A stretch of DNA of 64,000 bases, taken from the NCBI RefSeq assembly GCF_017874215.1, contig NZ_JAGGLB010000008.1:226231-290230 (forward strand), given 5' to 3'. Position 1 is the stretch's first letter. Each line of letters begins with the position of its first letter. The translations under genes were made by a program, and so were the position numbers. Positions 8,549 through 18,058 of the stretch are shown one piece after another. Below the pieces are notes generated by a model. The model did no database searches, was not told the origin of the DNA, and saw nothing but the letters and a program-made list of their open reading frames with translations. The DNA is from Paenibacillus eucommiae (lineage in GTDB: Bacteria; Bacillota; Bacilli; Paenibacillales; NBRC-103111).

Positions 8549-9439
8549 TTATCCCACAAAACAATTTTTATTAATTTTACAAATATAAGTAAACAGGAAC
8601 GGATTTAAATAAACCGTACACCTCGCTTCCATCGCCGCGGCAAGAACCATATAAGCCTCTCTTTTCGAAATCGAACGTTCATCGCAGATCCATTCCAGCA
8701 GCTCTTTGAAGGCAAGCTCGAAGGCCCTTCTTTCCGTTTTTGCACAGCTAACTGTCATCCAATAGTCCTTGTTCACGATTCTTGGCCAAGCGAGCGGCTT
8801 CTTGTTAGTCTCAATGCCAATAGACAGCTTTAATTCACTCCGGCATTCAACCGCGCTGATCTCACCATCTGATTGCCGGGCATGTACATCGCCCAAGTTT
8901 AATAGTGCACCTTCTACGTAAACAGGTAAATAGACTGTAGCCCCGGCCGAAATTTCCTGAACGTCCAGATTTCCACCATAGGGTCCGGCGACAATATGAT
9001 TCCGCACCTCATTTGCTATAGTAGTCGAGATAACACCAATCATTGGTTTAATTGGCACTTTGATCTGCGGGCTGATGTTCACATATCCGTTTGCTATTTC
9101 TACCGTCTCGGAAAATAAAGGGCCAAAAATAGATTCCGCTATATCAGGAAATACACTTTCATAAGTTTCCAAAGCCATATGCCCTATCGGTCCTGGAACA
9201 ATATCCTCAATATGGACGAGCAAGGTGTCTCCTGGCTTAGCACCGTTCACATAGATACAAGCGCAGGGATTGTTCTTTAAAGATTTACCTGGTCCCCATT
9301 TATCATCCGTGCTTTTCAACCAGTCTCCTGTAGACAGTTCCGTCTCCACGACAAACGGCTCATTCAACTCAACAGAAGCTGTTGGTATATTGGCTCTATC
9401 ATTGTATTCATAAACAATATCCTTCGTTATTTTCCGCAA
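8549..9439 (-). CDS. Acetamidase/formamidase family protein
   Basis: Family members hydrolyse short-chain amides to ammonia and the acid. The 296-residue protein shows the characteristic order: GDWLKSTDDKWGPGKS, then YVNGAKPGDTLLVHIEDIVPG (about 63-83), GPYGGNLDVQEISAGATVYLPVYVEGALLNLGDVHARQSDGE in outline (about 155-196), the most conserved part of the FmdA/AmdA family. A TTG start follows GAGGGCGATTTGAA. It is the last gene on the minus strand of the carbohydrate cluster, about 60 bp after a solute-binding protein gene, so its amide substrate may be linked to that transport system; this is inference. Confidence 0.85.
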   Translation of the reverse strand: MRKITKDIVYEYNDRANIPTASVELNEPFVVETELSTGDWLKSTDDKWGPGKSLKNNPCACIYVNGAKPGDTLLVHIEDIVPGPIGHMALETYESVFPDIAESIFGPLFSETVEIANGYVNISPQIKVPIKPMIGVISTTIANEVRNHIVAGPYGGNLDVQEISAGATVYLPVYVEGALLNLGDVHARQSDGEISAVECRSELKLSIGIETNKKPLAWPRIVNKDYWMTVSCAKTERRAFELAFKELLEWICDERSISKREAYMVLAAAMEARCTVYLNPFLFTYICKINKNCFVG

Positions 9440-9498
9440 TTCAAATCGCCCTCATTTCATTACAGGCAGCCTCACCGGGCACTGTCGTTTTAGTTTTA

Positions 9499-11019
9499 TT
9501 AATGGTATTGGTTCTGTTCCTTATACTGTCTGGTACGTTCTTCGATCATTTTGTCCAAACCCATTTTACGCAGATCAAGGATAAATGCGTCCCACTTGGT
9601 CAAAGGCTCTTGGCCCGTAATAAACTTCACCAGCCATTTATCTTTGAACTTATCGATATCTCCCGCTGATGGAACGCTCTCCCTGATTTTGGCCTCATCA
9701 TAGTTGGTGCCGTAATCCCCCGGCTTCTTTAAGTCTAGAGAAGTATCAGAGACATACTTGTAAAAGTCGCTCCACAGCTTGCCCAAATGAGTATTATCTG
9801 AAGAAGCCATCTTTAGTCCACCTTGGACCAGACTATACATACCCGAGTATTGCTTGTCTGCACCCGAAATCCGCTCAATGATGCCTTTGTTTTCCTCCAG
9901 CCACTTCCAATGCTTATTGGGCAGGCCAAAATTAATAACATTGTTATTTGTTTTGTTCGTAACACTCCAATTAAAAAATGTCATCGCAGCTTCCGGATGC
10001 TTACTGTTTACAGAGACGGCCACCCCTTGGCGGGAAGGCAATCTGAGTGAGTAGGCACTACCTGCCGGACCTTCAAATTTATCAAGGAATACATACTCCG
10101 CTTCAGGATGTGAGCTCATGAGCATATTCATCCCGCCGATCCCCACAGAAACCCAAGTAGCCAATACGCCAACGCGATTCTGGAAAACAAGGTCGTTAAT
10201 AACCGTGAATTCTTGAGAAAATGCTTCCTTCCAAATATAGCCTTTGGCGTACCATTCCGTCATTTTGGCAATATAGTCTTTATATCCCGGGTCTAATATA
10301 GCAGGCTTTACAGTTCCATCCGTATCTACCCAGGAATGATCTCCATGCTTGGTCCACAATCCCATAAAAGCACGGTCCATTTGAGAAACACTTAAATGTG
10401 TAGCTAGAGGGATGACGTTTTCACCGAATTTATCCGTTGTTTTAAATGCCTCTAACACCTTCTCGAATTGCTCTAATGTTGCAGGTACCTGCAAACCCAG
10501 CGCATCAAGCCAATCCTTTCGAATTCTCGGCGCATTTCCACTGGCTGTATTGGCGAAAGGAATGGCGTATATATGTCCGCTTTTTTTATCGGTAACGGCT
10601 TCCCATTCTTCTTTTGAATACGTTCGCATGAGTTCAGGAGTCTGTTTCAACAAATCATTGATCGGGCGAATCATTCCTTTTTTCTGAAATTCAGTCCAGT
10701 CTCCCACGATAAATGCATCCAGAGGTTCATCTGAGGCGAGCATCATGTTCAGCTTCTCATCGTAAGTCCCAGCAGGGGGCTTGATGAATACAGGCTCCAC
10801 GCCTGCCTGCTCCCTAATATACGCACTGACAAGTTTGTCATCGGGCAGCTCCGTTCCAGCCTCTACCTTCGTTAAAATATAAGCTTTCTGCGCTTCCACC
10901 GCCGCCGATTCACTTGCTGTACCCGAACTCCCCTTTGTCTTAGAACTATCATTGCTGCAAGCCATACTCAACAAGATCATAACTGAAAGCAAGATGAACA
11001 ATATATATTTCTTATGCAT
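9499..11019 (-). CDS. Extracellular solute-binding lipoprotein of a CUT1 sugar ABC importer
   Basis: A 506-residue lipoprotein. The signal peptide ends in a lipobox, LLSMACSNDSS, so Cys is lipidated and the protein is anchored outside the membrane. The body fits the family 1 carbohydrate-binding proteins of LplA/YtcQ type (GDWTEFQKKGMIRPINDLL; WYAKGYIWKEAF; HPEAAMTFFNW). The ATG at 11019 follows AAAGGGGGGAAGGG; an in-frame TTG at 11037 is less likely. It lies downstream of the aldolase and mutarotase-like genes on the same strand. No permease is adjacent, so it may use the pair at 18.1-19.9 kb, whose own binding protein is a distant paralogue. Confidence 0.88.
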   Translation of the reverse strand: MHKKYILFILLSVMILLSMACSNDSSKTKGSSGTASESAAVEAQKAYILTKVEAGTELPDDKLVSAYIREQAGVEPVFIKPPAGTYDEKLNMMLASDEPLDAFIVGDWTEFQKKGMIRPINDLLKQTPELMRTYSKEEWEAVTDKKSGHIYAIPFANTASGNAPRIRKDWLDALGLQVPATLEQFEKVLEAFKTTDKFGENVIPLATHLSVSQMDRAFMGLWTKHGDHSWVDTDGTVKPAILDPGYKDYIAKMTEWYAKGYIWKEAFSQEFTVINDLVFQNRVGVLATWVSVGIGGMNMLMSSHPEAEYVFLDKFEGPAGSAYSLRLPSRQGVAVSVNSKHPEAAMTFFNWSVTNKTNNNVINFGLPNKHWKWLEENKGIIERISGADKQYSGMYSLVQGGLKMASSDNTHLGKLWSDFYKYVSDTSLDLKKPGDYGTNYDEAKIRESVPSAGDIDKFKDKWLVKFITGQEPLTKWDAFILDLRKMGLDKMIEERTRQYKEQNQYH

Positions 11020-11055
11020 TCCCTTCCCCCCTTTCAACCTGTATATCTGATACCG

Positions 11056-12072
11056 CTAGCTCTTCCGCCTTTCGTTAAGCAAAGTCAGATGAATAAAAGA
11101 TTGCCGGCTTTCTCCTGCCTGCAAACAGGGCGCTTGTCCTTCCTCAAGTGCTTTTGCCAACATCGGTACGGCCGATGCTTGCGGCTCAAGCGCCATGCCC
11201 CGTGTTCTACCGTAGAAGGGAGCATGCTGCGCGGCTTCGTTCTCCTGCCATAGCCACAAATAGGGGAAGGTACTGCCATCCCAGGTTAATAGACAGCCTA
11301 CATCCCATTCATCATTATATAGACGGTACCAATGCTCACTCAGCCCATCGATAAAAAGCATCTCACTGCATGGCTCAGAAGGAAAGTACGTCATATCCAC
11401 AGGTGCCCCATCCTTGCCGCTTATTTTACTCAAAGTGCCTGTGGCCATTGGAGCGAGTCGAGAAGCATCATTACCATATTCCGGCCGCTTGTATACTCTG
11501 CAGTCAGGCAATTCAATTCGGCACTGCGAGCTAATGAAAGGAGCCCCAAACGTAACATGATGACCCCATAGATAGGGCTGCTGTTTATCGCTTAAGTTTG
11601 TAATTTTTTCTGTAATCCATGCCGTTGGTTGTTCCTTTCGGATCGTAATCGTTTTTTCCAGCTTTAACGGCAGTTCTTTACTTGTAGCTTCAAGTGAAAT
11701 TACTGCTTCCTCCCTGCTCTCGCGCCCGATCCGAAAGGACCACCTCAAGCTGCGTACATCTCCATGGCCAGAAAGGTCAATGCCGTTAAAGCTGCAGGCC
11801 TTACCAGCATTAGGAAACAGCTCATACCAACCTCCCACATCATGGTTCGCTAAACCTTTAGGGTCCTCATATAAAAGATTCATTTGTGTCCGTTTATCAA
11901 TAAATTGAAAAATATGTGCGCCATGGTCAACATCAATACCGATACGAAGCGCCTCATTTTCCAAAACCAGCACCTTGTGACCTTCCACGACTTCCTGTTT
12001 AAGCCTGCACCCAAATAAATCTGAGGATTCCGATGATCCTGCACGCAATGTTCTTCTCTCCCGCTTATTCAT
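11056..12072 (-). CDS. Aldose 1-epimerase (mutarotase)-like protein
   Basis: A 338-residue protein of the galactose mutarotase-like fold. Supporting stretches: LENEALRIGIDVDHGAHIFQF near the N-terminus, WYELFPNAGKACSFNG, YLWGHHVTFGAPF (His pair at the expected substrate site), and FPYLWLWQENEA near the end. Family members interconvert sugar anomers or bind sugar derivatives. It overlaps the upstream aldolase gene by 8 bp and precedes a sugar-binding lipoprotein gene by about 35 bp, so the three form one operon for uptake and breakdown of a sugar or sugar acid. Exact substrate not deducible. Confidence 0.75.
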   Translation of the reverse strand: MNKRERRTLRAGSSESSDLFGCRLKQEVVEGHKVLVLENEALRIGIDVDHGAHIFQFIDKRTQMNLLYEDPKGLANHDVGGWYELFPNAGKACSFNGIDLSGHGDVRSLRWSFRIGRESREEAVISLEATSKELPLKLEKTITIRKEQPTAWITEKITNLSDKQQPYLWGHHVTFGAPFISSQCRIELPDCRVYKRPEYGNDASRLAPMATGTLSKISGKDGAPVDMTYFPSEPCSEMLFIDGLSEHWYRLYNDEWDVGCLLTWDGSTFPYLWLWQENEAAQHAPFYGRTRGMALEPQASAVPMLAKALEEGQAPCLQAGESRQSFIHLTLLNERRKS

Positions 12073-12829
12073 CTAAAAGCTCTATTATATGGCAAAGCTG
12101 ATTGTACCCTGCAGCAAAAAATCCCATATCACTTCCAGACCAAATCACATTCATCCCCTTATTCCGCCAGTACCTGATCCGTTCTTCCCCTTCCATGTAC
12201 ATACCGCAGGAAATGCTATGTGCATCACATATACGGATCACTTCATTTACTATTTCCATAAATTGCGGATGCTCGAACTGTCCAGGAATACCGAGTGACA
12301 CCGACAGATCATAAGGACCTACAATGACGCCAGCCACTTCTCCGGTTTCCAGCATTTGATCCAGATCAGCGAGTACTTTCGGTGTTTCTACCTGGATCAG
12401 CAATAATTTCTCATCATTGTAGGCAGATAATTTCTCGATCAGGTCATCGACAGCAAAATCGTAGCCGCCAACCCCTTTCCTGCCTCTCGGCGGAAGCCTC
12501 ATCATGCTGATTACCTGCTCCAGTTGCTGAAAACTTTCGATACGCGGGATGAGAATTCCGCTTGCTCCAAGATCCAGTGCTTTGGATATTTGATAATAGA
12601 ATATGTCCGTCACCCGGACCAGAGAAGCCACATCCAACATATGCGCCGTTCTAAGATGCGCTTCTAATTCAGCCCAATCGAAATGATTATGTTCCATCTC
12701 AAATACGACAAAATCAATTGGCCCCTTCTTGAGAATAGGTATAATTCCCGGCCAGGCAATGCTCGTAATCATAGTACCAAACGTTTTTTGCCGCTGCTTC
12801 AATTTTTCCGCCAACTCGTTACCCTTCAT
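12065..12829 (-). CDS. HpcH/HpaI-family class II aldolase
   Basis: A 254-residue TIM-barrel aldolase of the HpcH/HpaI (2-keto-3-deoxy acid, citrate lyase beta-like) family, which splits 2-keto-3-deoxy sugar acids into pyruvate and an aldehyde with a divalent metal. Typical stretches: IDFVVFEMEHNHFDW (metal/acid region), ASGILIPRIES, GVGGYDFA, LLIQVETPKVLADLDQML (Glu metal ligand), and GVIVGPYDLSVSLGIPGQ. The ATG at 12829 has GGGAGAGG 8 bases ahead and is preferred to the GTG-like upstream start. First gene of the aldolase, mutarotase, binding-protein operon. Confidence 0.88.
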   Translation of the reverse strand: MKGNELAEKLKQRQKTFGTMITSIAWPGIIPILKKGPIDFVVFEMEHNHFDWAELEAHLRTAHMLDVASLVRVTDIFYYQISKALDLGASGILIPRIESFQQLEQVISMMRLPPRGRKGVGGYDFAVDDLIEKLSAYNDEKLLLIQVETPKVLADLDQMLETGEVAGVIVGPYDLSVSLGIPGQFEHPQFMEIVNEVIRICDAHSISCGMYMEGEERIRYWRNKGMNVIWSGSDMGFFAAGYNQLCHIIELLDE

Positions 12830-12965
12830 CTTAAAATCCTCTCCCTGCACCATCGTTATTTGCTGCTCAAGCTGAGCCTACAGCAAAACATACCCGATAT
12901 AAATAGTACATCTATGACTCTTCCTGTCATTTGATGACATTTTGGCAAATCCACACTTAATCTTG

Positions 12966-13020
12966 CTTCATTCAAGCTTTATTCAAGCGTCATTCAAACT
13001 TCATTCAAACTTAATCCAAG
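12966..13020. repeat. Short tandem repeat of an 11-bp unit
   Basis: About five copies of an 11-bp unit (ATTCAAGCTTT, ATTCAAGCGTC, ATTCAAACTTC, ATTCAAACTTA, ATCCAAGCTGA) run head to tail, the last overlapping the stop of the AraC-type gene. The phase is exactly 11 bp, about one helical turn. It may be a replication-slippage product or a set of protein contacts between the regulator gene and the aldolase operon. Confidence 0.6.
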
Positions 13021-15260
13021 CTGATTTCACCTGATTGCGTGTGAATGGATTCAGCATAGGCCTGCCTGAACCTCGCGGGAGTCGTCCCATAATGCTTGCG
13101 GAACACCTTGATGAAATAATACGTATTCTGATAGCCGACCTGCTGGCTGATCGTATCCAGTTTCGAAGAAGTCGTTTTCAGCAAATGCTCAGCTTCACTC
13201 ATCCTCTTCTCGGTTACGTAATCCGTAAAGCTTTTCGTTGTATGGTTCTTGATCAGCCTGCTTACATAGGATGGATTCAGGCCTACTACATCCGCTGCAT
13301 CCACAAGCGAAATATCTTTATCATAATTCCCCTCGATAAAAGCGATGATTTTGCTCATATCTTTGCTGCTCTTATTTGTTTTTTCTGTAGACACATACTT
13401 CATAATTTCTTCGATTAAAGCAGAGTATTTGAGGTAAAGCTGTTCTTTATTTAAGCTGCTGCTCACCGTTTCGAAATAATTCGTCTGCGGACCGAAAATA
13501 TCCTCAATTTCAATGCCGAGCATATCAACGGTTTTCAAAATACCGCTCATCAGCATTTGAAATGATTGATGTAATTTGGCTGAGCTTAGCGCATTTTGTG
13601 ATTCCGTCAATTCATCAATAATTTTCTTCAGAATATTTTGAGCATCCTCCGTGTTGCCAGTCATAATGCAGTTTCTTAGCGCCTTCTCTTTCTCTACCGG
13701 ATAGCTGATATGCTTCTGGCTTGACAGCTTAATGTCCTCAAAGAAGATGATTTCATCATTGCCATAGACAAACCGGTATTTCAGTGCTTCTGCAGCTTCG
13801 ATATAGGCACGGTTCAGCTCTGTCAAGCTGCTGCAAGCTCTGCCGACGCCCACAGCAACCGGAATGCCTAACCGCATACTGACTTCATCCTTAACTGCCT
13901 GCACCAGCATATCCAGCTGCTTGATCTCTTCCTTTGGCATATGAACTACACAAGCTAGCTGTCCATCGATATCCAGACAAAAGCCCTGAAGCCGGGATAA
14001 CAGCAATGAATCAAAAGCTTCCTGCATGTCCTTATTATTTCCGTCCTCGCACTGTACGAGCAGCACAAACAGGTCTGGTTTCGGAAGCACACAATTCAGC
14101 TCATTCGCCTTTCGCTCCACTTCCTCTTGTGAATAAGAGGTCCCCTTAATCCATTCATACTTGAACAAACGTTGTAAAACAGGGGTGTTCTCATTCAGCT
14201 TATTTTGAATATTGAAGGTTTCAAGAATCAGCTTTTTAAATGGAGAATAAATCCGGTTTAATACAAAAGAAGACAGAACAAGAAATAACAGCAGCAGCAG
14301 GCTGCTTGAGAGCAGTACCAGATTTCTCGCTTTTTCCAGGTTATTGTAATAGCTTCTTAAATCTTTCACATTAAACACGTACCAGCCCAGCCGTTCCGAT
14401 TTCACCCAGGAAACCAGATAGTGGTCCTTCAAGATCCGGTCTTTCTCTGCCGAGGCAATGAGCTGATCTACGCCACCCATCTCTTCAAGGATAAGTTCGT
14501 TACCCTGATCCGAGCTGCTAATAAGCTTATTTGCTTCCTTAGAGTATATAAAATGATCATTATGCGGAATCGACAAGCTGCTTATTGTACTATTGAACAA
14601 TGCGCTAATATTAATATTGACGACAAAAGTATTATTTTTATTTAATGTCCGATAGACGAGCGTCACAATATTTTTGTAAATGCCCCCGCTATTTAAAGTC
14701 CTTATATCCATCCGGCTAAAGATGGCTTTGCTGTTCTCCTGAATTTGGTACACATCTTGATCATAAAAGGATGTTTTATTATATTGATGACCTTCGGAAT
14801 TCAAGATCATATCTTTTTCTTTATCAAAAAAATAAATATCATCAATGTATTTATTGTTCATCTTGATGGAGGACATCATTTTGATCATATTTTTTTTGAA
14901 AAATAAATATTCGTTTAACCCATTCAAATCCTGTTTGAACGAGCTAACCGCCATATTTTCATAATCGATGGAATTATAAACGCTTTCATATTCGTTCGTG
15001 ATATTGTTCGTTATTAAATAACCGGCTTGATATAAGATTTGATTAAAATTAAGCTCCAGCGCATTTTTCGAATTTTCCAGCACATACTGGTTCCAGGTCT
15101 TCATTTCACTTTCCAGTGCTTTTTTAACATTCAAGTAGGACAGTGTGCTTACAATAAGAATAGGCAGTATGGCAATCATGACAATGTAAAAGATGAGCTT
15201 CGCATAGAAATTTGTCGGCAGGTTTTTGCTTCTCTGAGCCTTTCTCCATTTGAAAACCAT
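13011..15260 (-). CDS. Membrane-bound AraC-type transcriptional regulator
   Basis: A 749-residue one-component regulator. A transmembrane helix near residues 22-44 and a second near 300-325 bracket an extracytoplasmic sensor region of about 250 residues. A cytoplasmic linker follows, then a C-terminal AraC HTH pair (about 640-740): IEGNYDKDISLVDAADVVGLNPSYVSRLIKNHT in outline and the second signature QVGYQNTYYFIKVFRKHYGTTPARFR. This architecture (YesN/YtcP-neighbour type) is common beside CUT1 transporters in Paenibacillus. By position it most likely controls the aldolase operon just downstream. The ATG at 15260 follows GGGGCGC. Confidence 0.88.
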   Translation of the reverse strand: MVFKWRKAQRSKNLPTNFYAKLIFYIVMIAILPILIVSTLSYLNVKKALESEMKTWNQYVLENSKNALELNFNQILYQAGYLITNNITNEYESVYNSIDYENMAVSSFKQDLNGLNEYLFFKKNMIKMMSSIKMNNKYIDDIYFFDKEKDMILNSEGHQYNKTSFYDQDVYQIQENSKAIFSRMDIRTLNSGGIYKNIVTLVYRTLNKNNTFVVNINISALFNSTISSLSIPHNDHFIYSKEANKLISSSDQGNELILEEMGGVDQLIASAEKDRILKDHYLVSWVKSERLGWYVFNVKDLRSYYNNLEKARNLVLLSSSLLLLLFLVLSSFVLNRIYSPFKKLILETFNIQNKLNENTPVLQRLFKYEWIKGTSYSQEEVERKANELNCVLPKPDLFVLLVQCEDGNNKDMQEAFDSLLLSRLQGFCLDIDGQLACVVHMPKEEIKQLDMLVQAVKDEVSMRLGIPVAVGVGRACSSLTELNRAYIEAAEALKYRFVYGNDEIIFFEDIKLSSQKHISYPVEKEKALRNCIMTGNTEDAQNILKKIIDELTESQNALSSAKLHQSFQMLMSGILKTVDMLGIEIEDIFGPQTNYFETVSSSLNKEQLYLKYSALIEEIMKYVSTEKTNKSSKDMSKIIAFIEGNYDKDISLVDAADVVGLNPSYVSRLIKNHTTKSFTDYVTEKRMSEAEHLLKTTSSKLDTISQQVGYQNTYYFIKVFRKHYGTTPARFRQAYAESIHTQSGEISLD

Positions 15261-15486
15261 CCATAGCGCCCCTTTTTATATTTAATTTCTGCTCTATGTT
15301 AAGTTTTGAGGGGCTTAACACCTTTAATGTTACAAGCCATTTAGCCCCTCGTATAATTGCTATATAATTGCCTATTCAACACTAACTATTTCTAGTTCTG
15401 GGTATACAACTCCTTTTTTTCTGCATAATTTGGAGCAGCCTGCACCATTTCCCTGTCCAGCCTATACAAAAAGCAACATACCACTG

Positions 15487-16542
15487 CTAGCGAGCCGCTT
15501 GATTATACGTTTGGACCCAAGTGCCGTCGGATTCATCCAAATATTCAACGATATTGCATGTTCCCATGTCCTTAATAATTCCTTTTGAGGTATAGTAGCC
15601 CAAATGCACCCTGTTTCTCTTCGAATCCGGCCCGAGCAAAAGAACGTGATCGGCGTCCATCCCATCGGCATTTCCTTCCTCAGGTCCGTAGCCTTCCAAA
15701 TAGGCTCCTTCAATCTTGCTGCCGTATCCTTCAAATCGATAATAATAGGTAGCATTTCCGCTGCCCCTTGCCCGGGTTACCGCCTGCACAATATTATTCT
15801 CAAAAATGACGCCTGCTGTATGAGCCTGCTCCGAGCCAATGCCCAGCTCACATATTTGGATATCACAGTTTTGTACAACCGTGGCATGCGCCGCTGACAT
15901 CGGCGACAAAGCCAGATCATCCAGCACAATCGCTTTTTTCGCACCCCATACTGTGCATCTCACCGCAGAATTCACTTCGCCTCCGGCATAGGCTGGCCCT
16001 CTTGATGCTGTTGAACCGAAGACGATCCCATAGCCCTGGATCATATCTGCAATTTCTCCTGGAGGCTTATGAAGGCTCCCCCGGGTATAATTGCCGACGT
16101 AGCATTCGCAGAGGGTGCTGCGTGTCACGTTGCGGAAGTCGAATCCGATTTGCTCATAGTTTCCGGGTGAGGCTGTCGGCGGATGGTTGAGTACGATGCC
16201 GATATGGGCGATATATACGTCCTGCAAATAAGCGTTCGGACCAGAAGGAAGAAAGTCTCTGTGAATGACAGATCCGCCTACTGGCTTTGCGGTTAGAACC
16301 GATGCGCTCTCCCCCTCCCCGATTAATTGAATGCCTGTTCGCAGCACAATTCCTTTGCCAGGTGAAGGATCTATTAAATAAATCCCTTTCGGAACAACTA
16401 TCGTCCCACCACCATCCGCGGCCAGAATAGCCTGATTGAACGCTTCGGTATCATCGGTCTTCCCGTCTCCCACTGCTCCAAAATGCGTAACGTTTAATGC
16501 AAATACTCTTGATGCTATGGCTGAGCTTTCCATGCTTTCCAT
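15487..16542 (-). CDS. Pectate-lyase-superfamily beta-helix protein without signal peptide
   Basis: A 351-residue right-handed beta-helix protein. The N-terminal VTHFGAVGDGKTDDTEAFNQAI is the usual entry motif of the Pectate_lyase_3/GH28-like superfamily. Start ATG 16542 with AGGAGGGG 5 bases ahead. It is a paralogue of the next gene upstream, aligning almost end to end with it (shared YLIDPSPG, HRDF/RRDF, NYEQIGFDFRN, VWGAKKAIVLDD). It lacks that protein's Tat signal and its C-terminal domain of about 95 residues, so as written it would stay in the cytoplasm or be held otherwise. Substrate unknown; pectin-like glycan is a family-level guess. Confidence 0.75.
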   Translation of the reverse strand: MESMESSAIASRVFALNVTHFGAVGDGKTDDTEAFNQAILAADGGGTIVVPKGIYLIDPSPGKGIVLRTGIQLIGEGESASVLTAKPVGGSVIHRDFLPSGPNAYLQDVYIAHIGIVLNHPPTASPGNYEQIGFDFRNVTRSTLCECYVGNYTRGSLHKPPGEIADMIQGYGIVFGSTASRGPAYAGGEVNSAVRCTVWGAKKAIVLDDLALSPMSAAHATVVQNCDIQICELGIGSEQAHTAGVIFENNIVQAVTRARGSGNATYYYRFEGYGSKIEGAYLEGYGPEEGNADGMDADHVLLLGPDSKRNRVHLGYYTSKGIIKDMGTCNIVEYLDESDGTWVQTYNQAAR

Positions 16543-16564
16543 GCTTCCCCTCCTAAAAATAACG

Positions 16565-17992
16565 CTAAATTAACCTCGCATGAACGATAACCGCTGGCAG
16601 GTCCACAGGCAATGTAACCCCCTTTTTACCTAGCTTGAACGTTTTGATCGTAACTTGCCCTGCAGTTTGGTTATCCACAGCCGTGTGAGCCGCGTTTCCT
16701 GATCCGTCCAGTGAGTTGGAGACGGAGATAGAGTAATGGGCGGCTGGAAAAGCATGCGTCCATTCGATTTCATAATTACCTGTGCTGATCTTGGTAACTC
16801 CTGACACTCCGCTTGCTCCAAGAATAGTACCGGTGTGATCAAATTTCACCCATGCCTCTTGATGAACAATCTGATTAAACGACTTGATACAGGTACCTTC
16901 ATCAGCGTCAATATATTGAATCAGGTTGGATGATCCCAGATCAGTAATGGCTCCGTTCGAAGAATAATAGCCCAAATCCACTTGATTTCTTGTGGAATAA
17001 CTACCCAGGTACAGGGTATAATCATTGCCTTGAGATTCTATATACGCGCCTCTTATCGTATTGCCATAGCCTTCTATCCGATAACAATAAGTCGTGTTAC
17101 TGCTGCCTCTTGCATTGACCAAATACTGAACCGTATTATTTTCGAACACCATACCTGCCGTGTAGCGCGATTCCGAGCCTATGCCCAACTCACAAAGCTG
17201 CACATCACAGGCTTGGACGACCGTCGCATGGGCTCCAGATAAGGGCGACAAAGTCAAATCATCCAGGACGATCGCTTTTTTGGCTCCCCATACCGTGCAT
17301 CTCTCGGCTGTATTCACTTCACCGCCTGCATACCAGGAATATCCTGAGGCTACAGTACCGAAGACGATCCCGTACCCTTGAGCCATATCCACATAAGGAT
17401 TATCTGCCTTGCCCAAAGTACCCCGGGTAAAGTTGCCAGCGTAGCATTCGTAGATCGTACTACGCGTAATATTGCGGAAATCGAAACCTATTTGTTCATA
17501 ATTGGCCGACGAGGCAGTAGCAGGATGGTTAAGTACAACTGCGATATGTGCAATATAAACATCCTGCAAATAGGCATTCGTACCAAAGAGGTTAAAATCC
17601 CGCCGAATCACAGAACCCCCTGTCGGTTTAGCGGTCAATACGGTTGCATTGTCGCCTTCTCCAATCAGATTAATGCCCGATGTAAGCACAATACCCATTC
17701 CAGGGGACGGGTCTATCAAGTAGACACCTCTGGGTACAAAGACTACACCTCCACCTGAAGCTGCCGCTATAGCCAGATTAAATGCAGCTGTATCATCAGC
17801 AAGTCCATCACCTACAGCCCCGTAATCCTTTACATTAATAATGTCAAAAGTGCTGGCACTTGCCGTTTGGATCGGGAACGCACCTCCAGCAGCAAGGGCG
17901 ATGCCGGCAGCCCCAAGTGAAGCCAGCAGCTTTCTCCTGCTTATTCCGGTCCGCCCGGCTCCATCACGCATTACTTCCGAATGTTTATCCAT
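16565..17992 (-). CDS. Tat-exported pectate-lyase-superfamily beta-helix protein
   Basis: A 475-residue protein. Residues 15-47 are a twin-arginine signal: ISRRKLLASLGAAGIALAAG, ending near ASASTFD. The beta-helix begins with VKDYGAVGDGLADDTAAFNLAI (about 54-75) and runs to about residue 375. The last 95 residues are a separate beta-rich domain (GTILGASGVSGVTKISTGNY..ITVHARLI region) resembling tail domains found in phage and surface glycan-active proteins. It is 22 bp upstream of its shorter paralogue and about 65 bp downstream of the sugar permease gene. It probably acts on a polysaccharide outside the cell and feeds the importer; the exact activity cannot be read from sequence. Confidence 0.78.
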   Translation of the reverse strand: MDKHSEVMRDGAGRTGISRRKLLASLGAAGIALAAGGAFPIQTASASTFDIINVKDYGAVGDGLADDTAAFNLAIAAASGGGVVFVPRGVYLIDPSPGMGIVLTSGINLIGEGDNATVLTAKPTGGSVIRRDFNLFGTNAYLQDVYIAHIAVVLNHPATASSANYEQIGFDFRNITRSTIYECYAGNFTRGTLGKADNPYVDMAQGYGIVFGTVASGYSWYAGGEVNTAERCTVWGAKKAIVLDDLTLSPLSGAHATVVQACDVQLCELGIGSESRYTAGMVFENNTVQYLVNARGSSNTTYCYRIEGYGNTIRGAYIESQGNDYTLYLGSYSTRNQVDLGYYSSNGAITDLGSSNLIQYIDADEGTCIKSFNQIVHQEAWVKFDHTGTILGASGVSGVTKISTGNYEIEWTHAFPAAHYSISVSNSLDGSGNAAHTAVDNQTAGQVTIKTFKLGKKGVTLPVDLPAVIVHARLI

Positions 17993-18058
17993 TTCGCATG
18001 TCTCCCATATTCATAGTGGTTGTTACATGAAGCTGAATCCTTCGGCGCTGGTCTTCTT

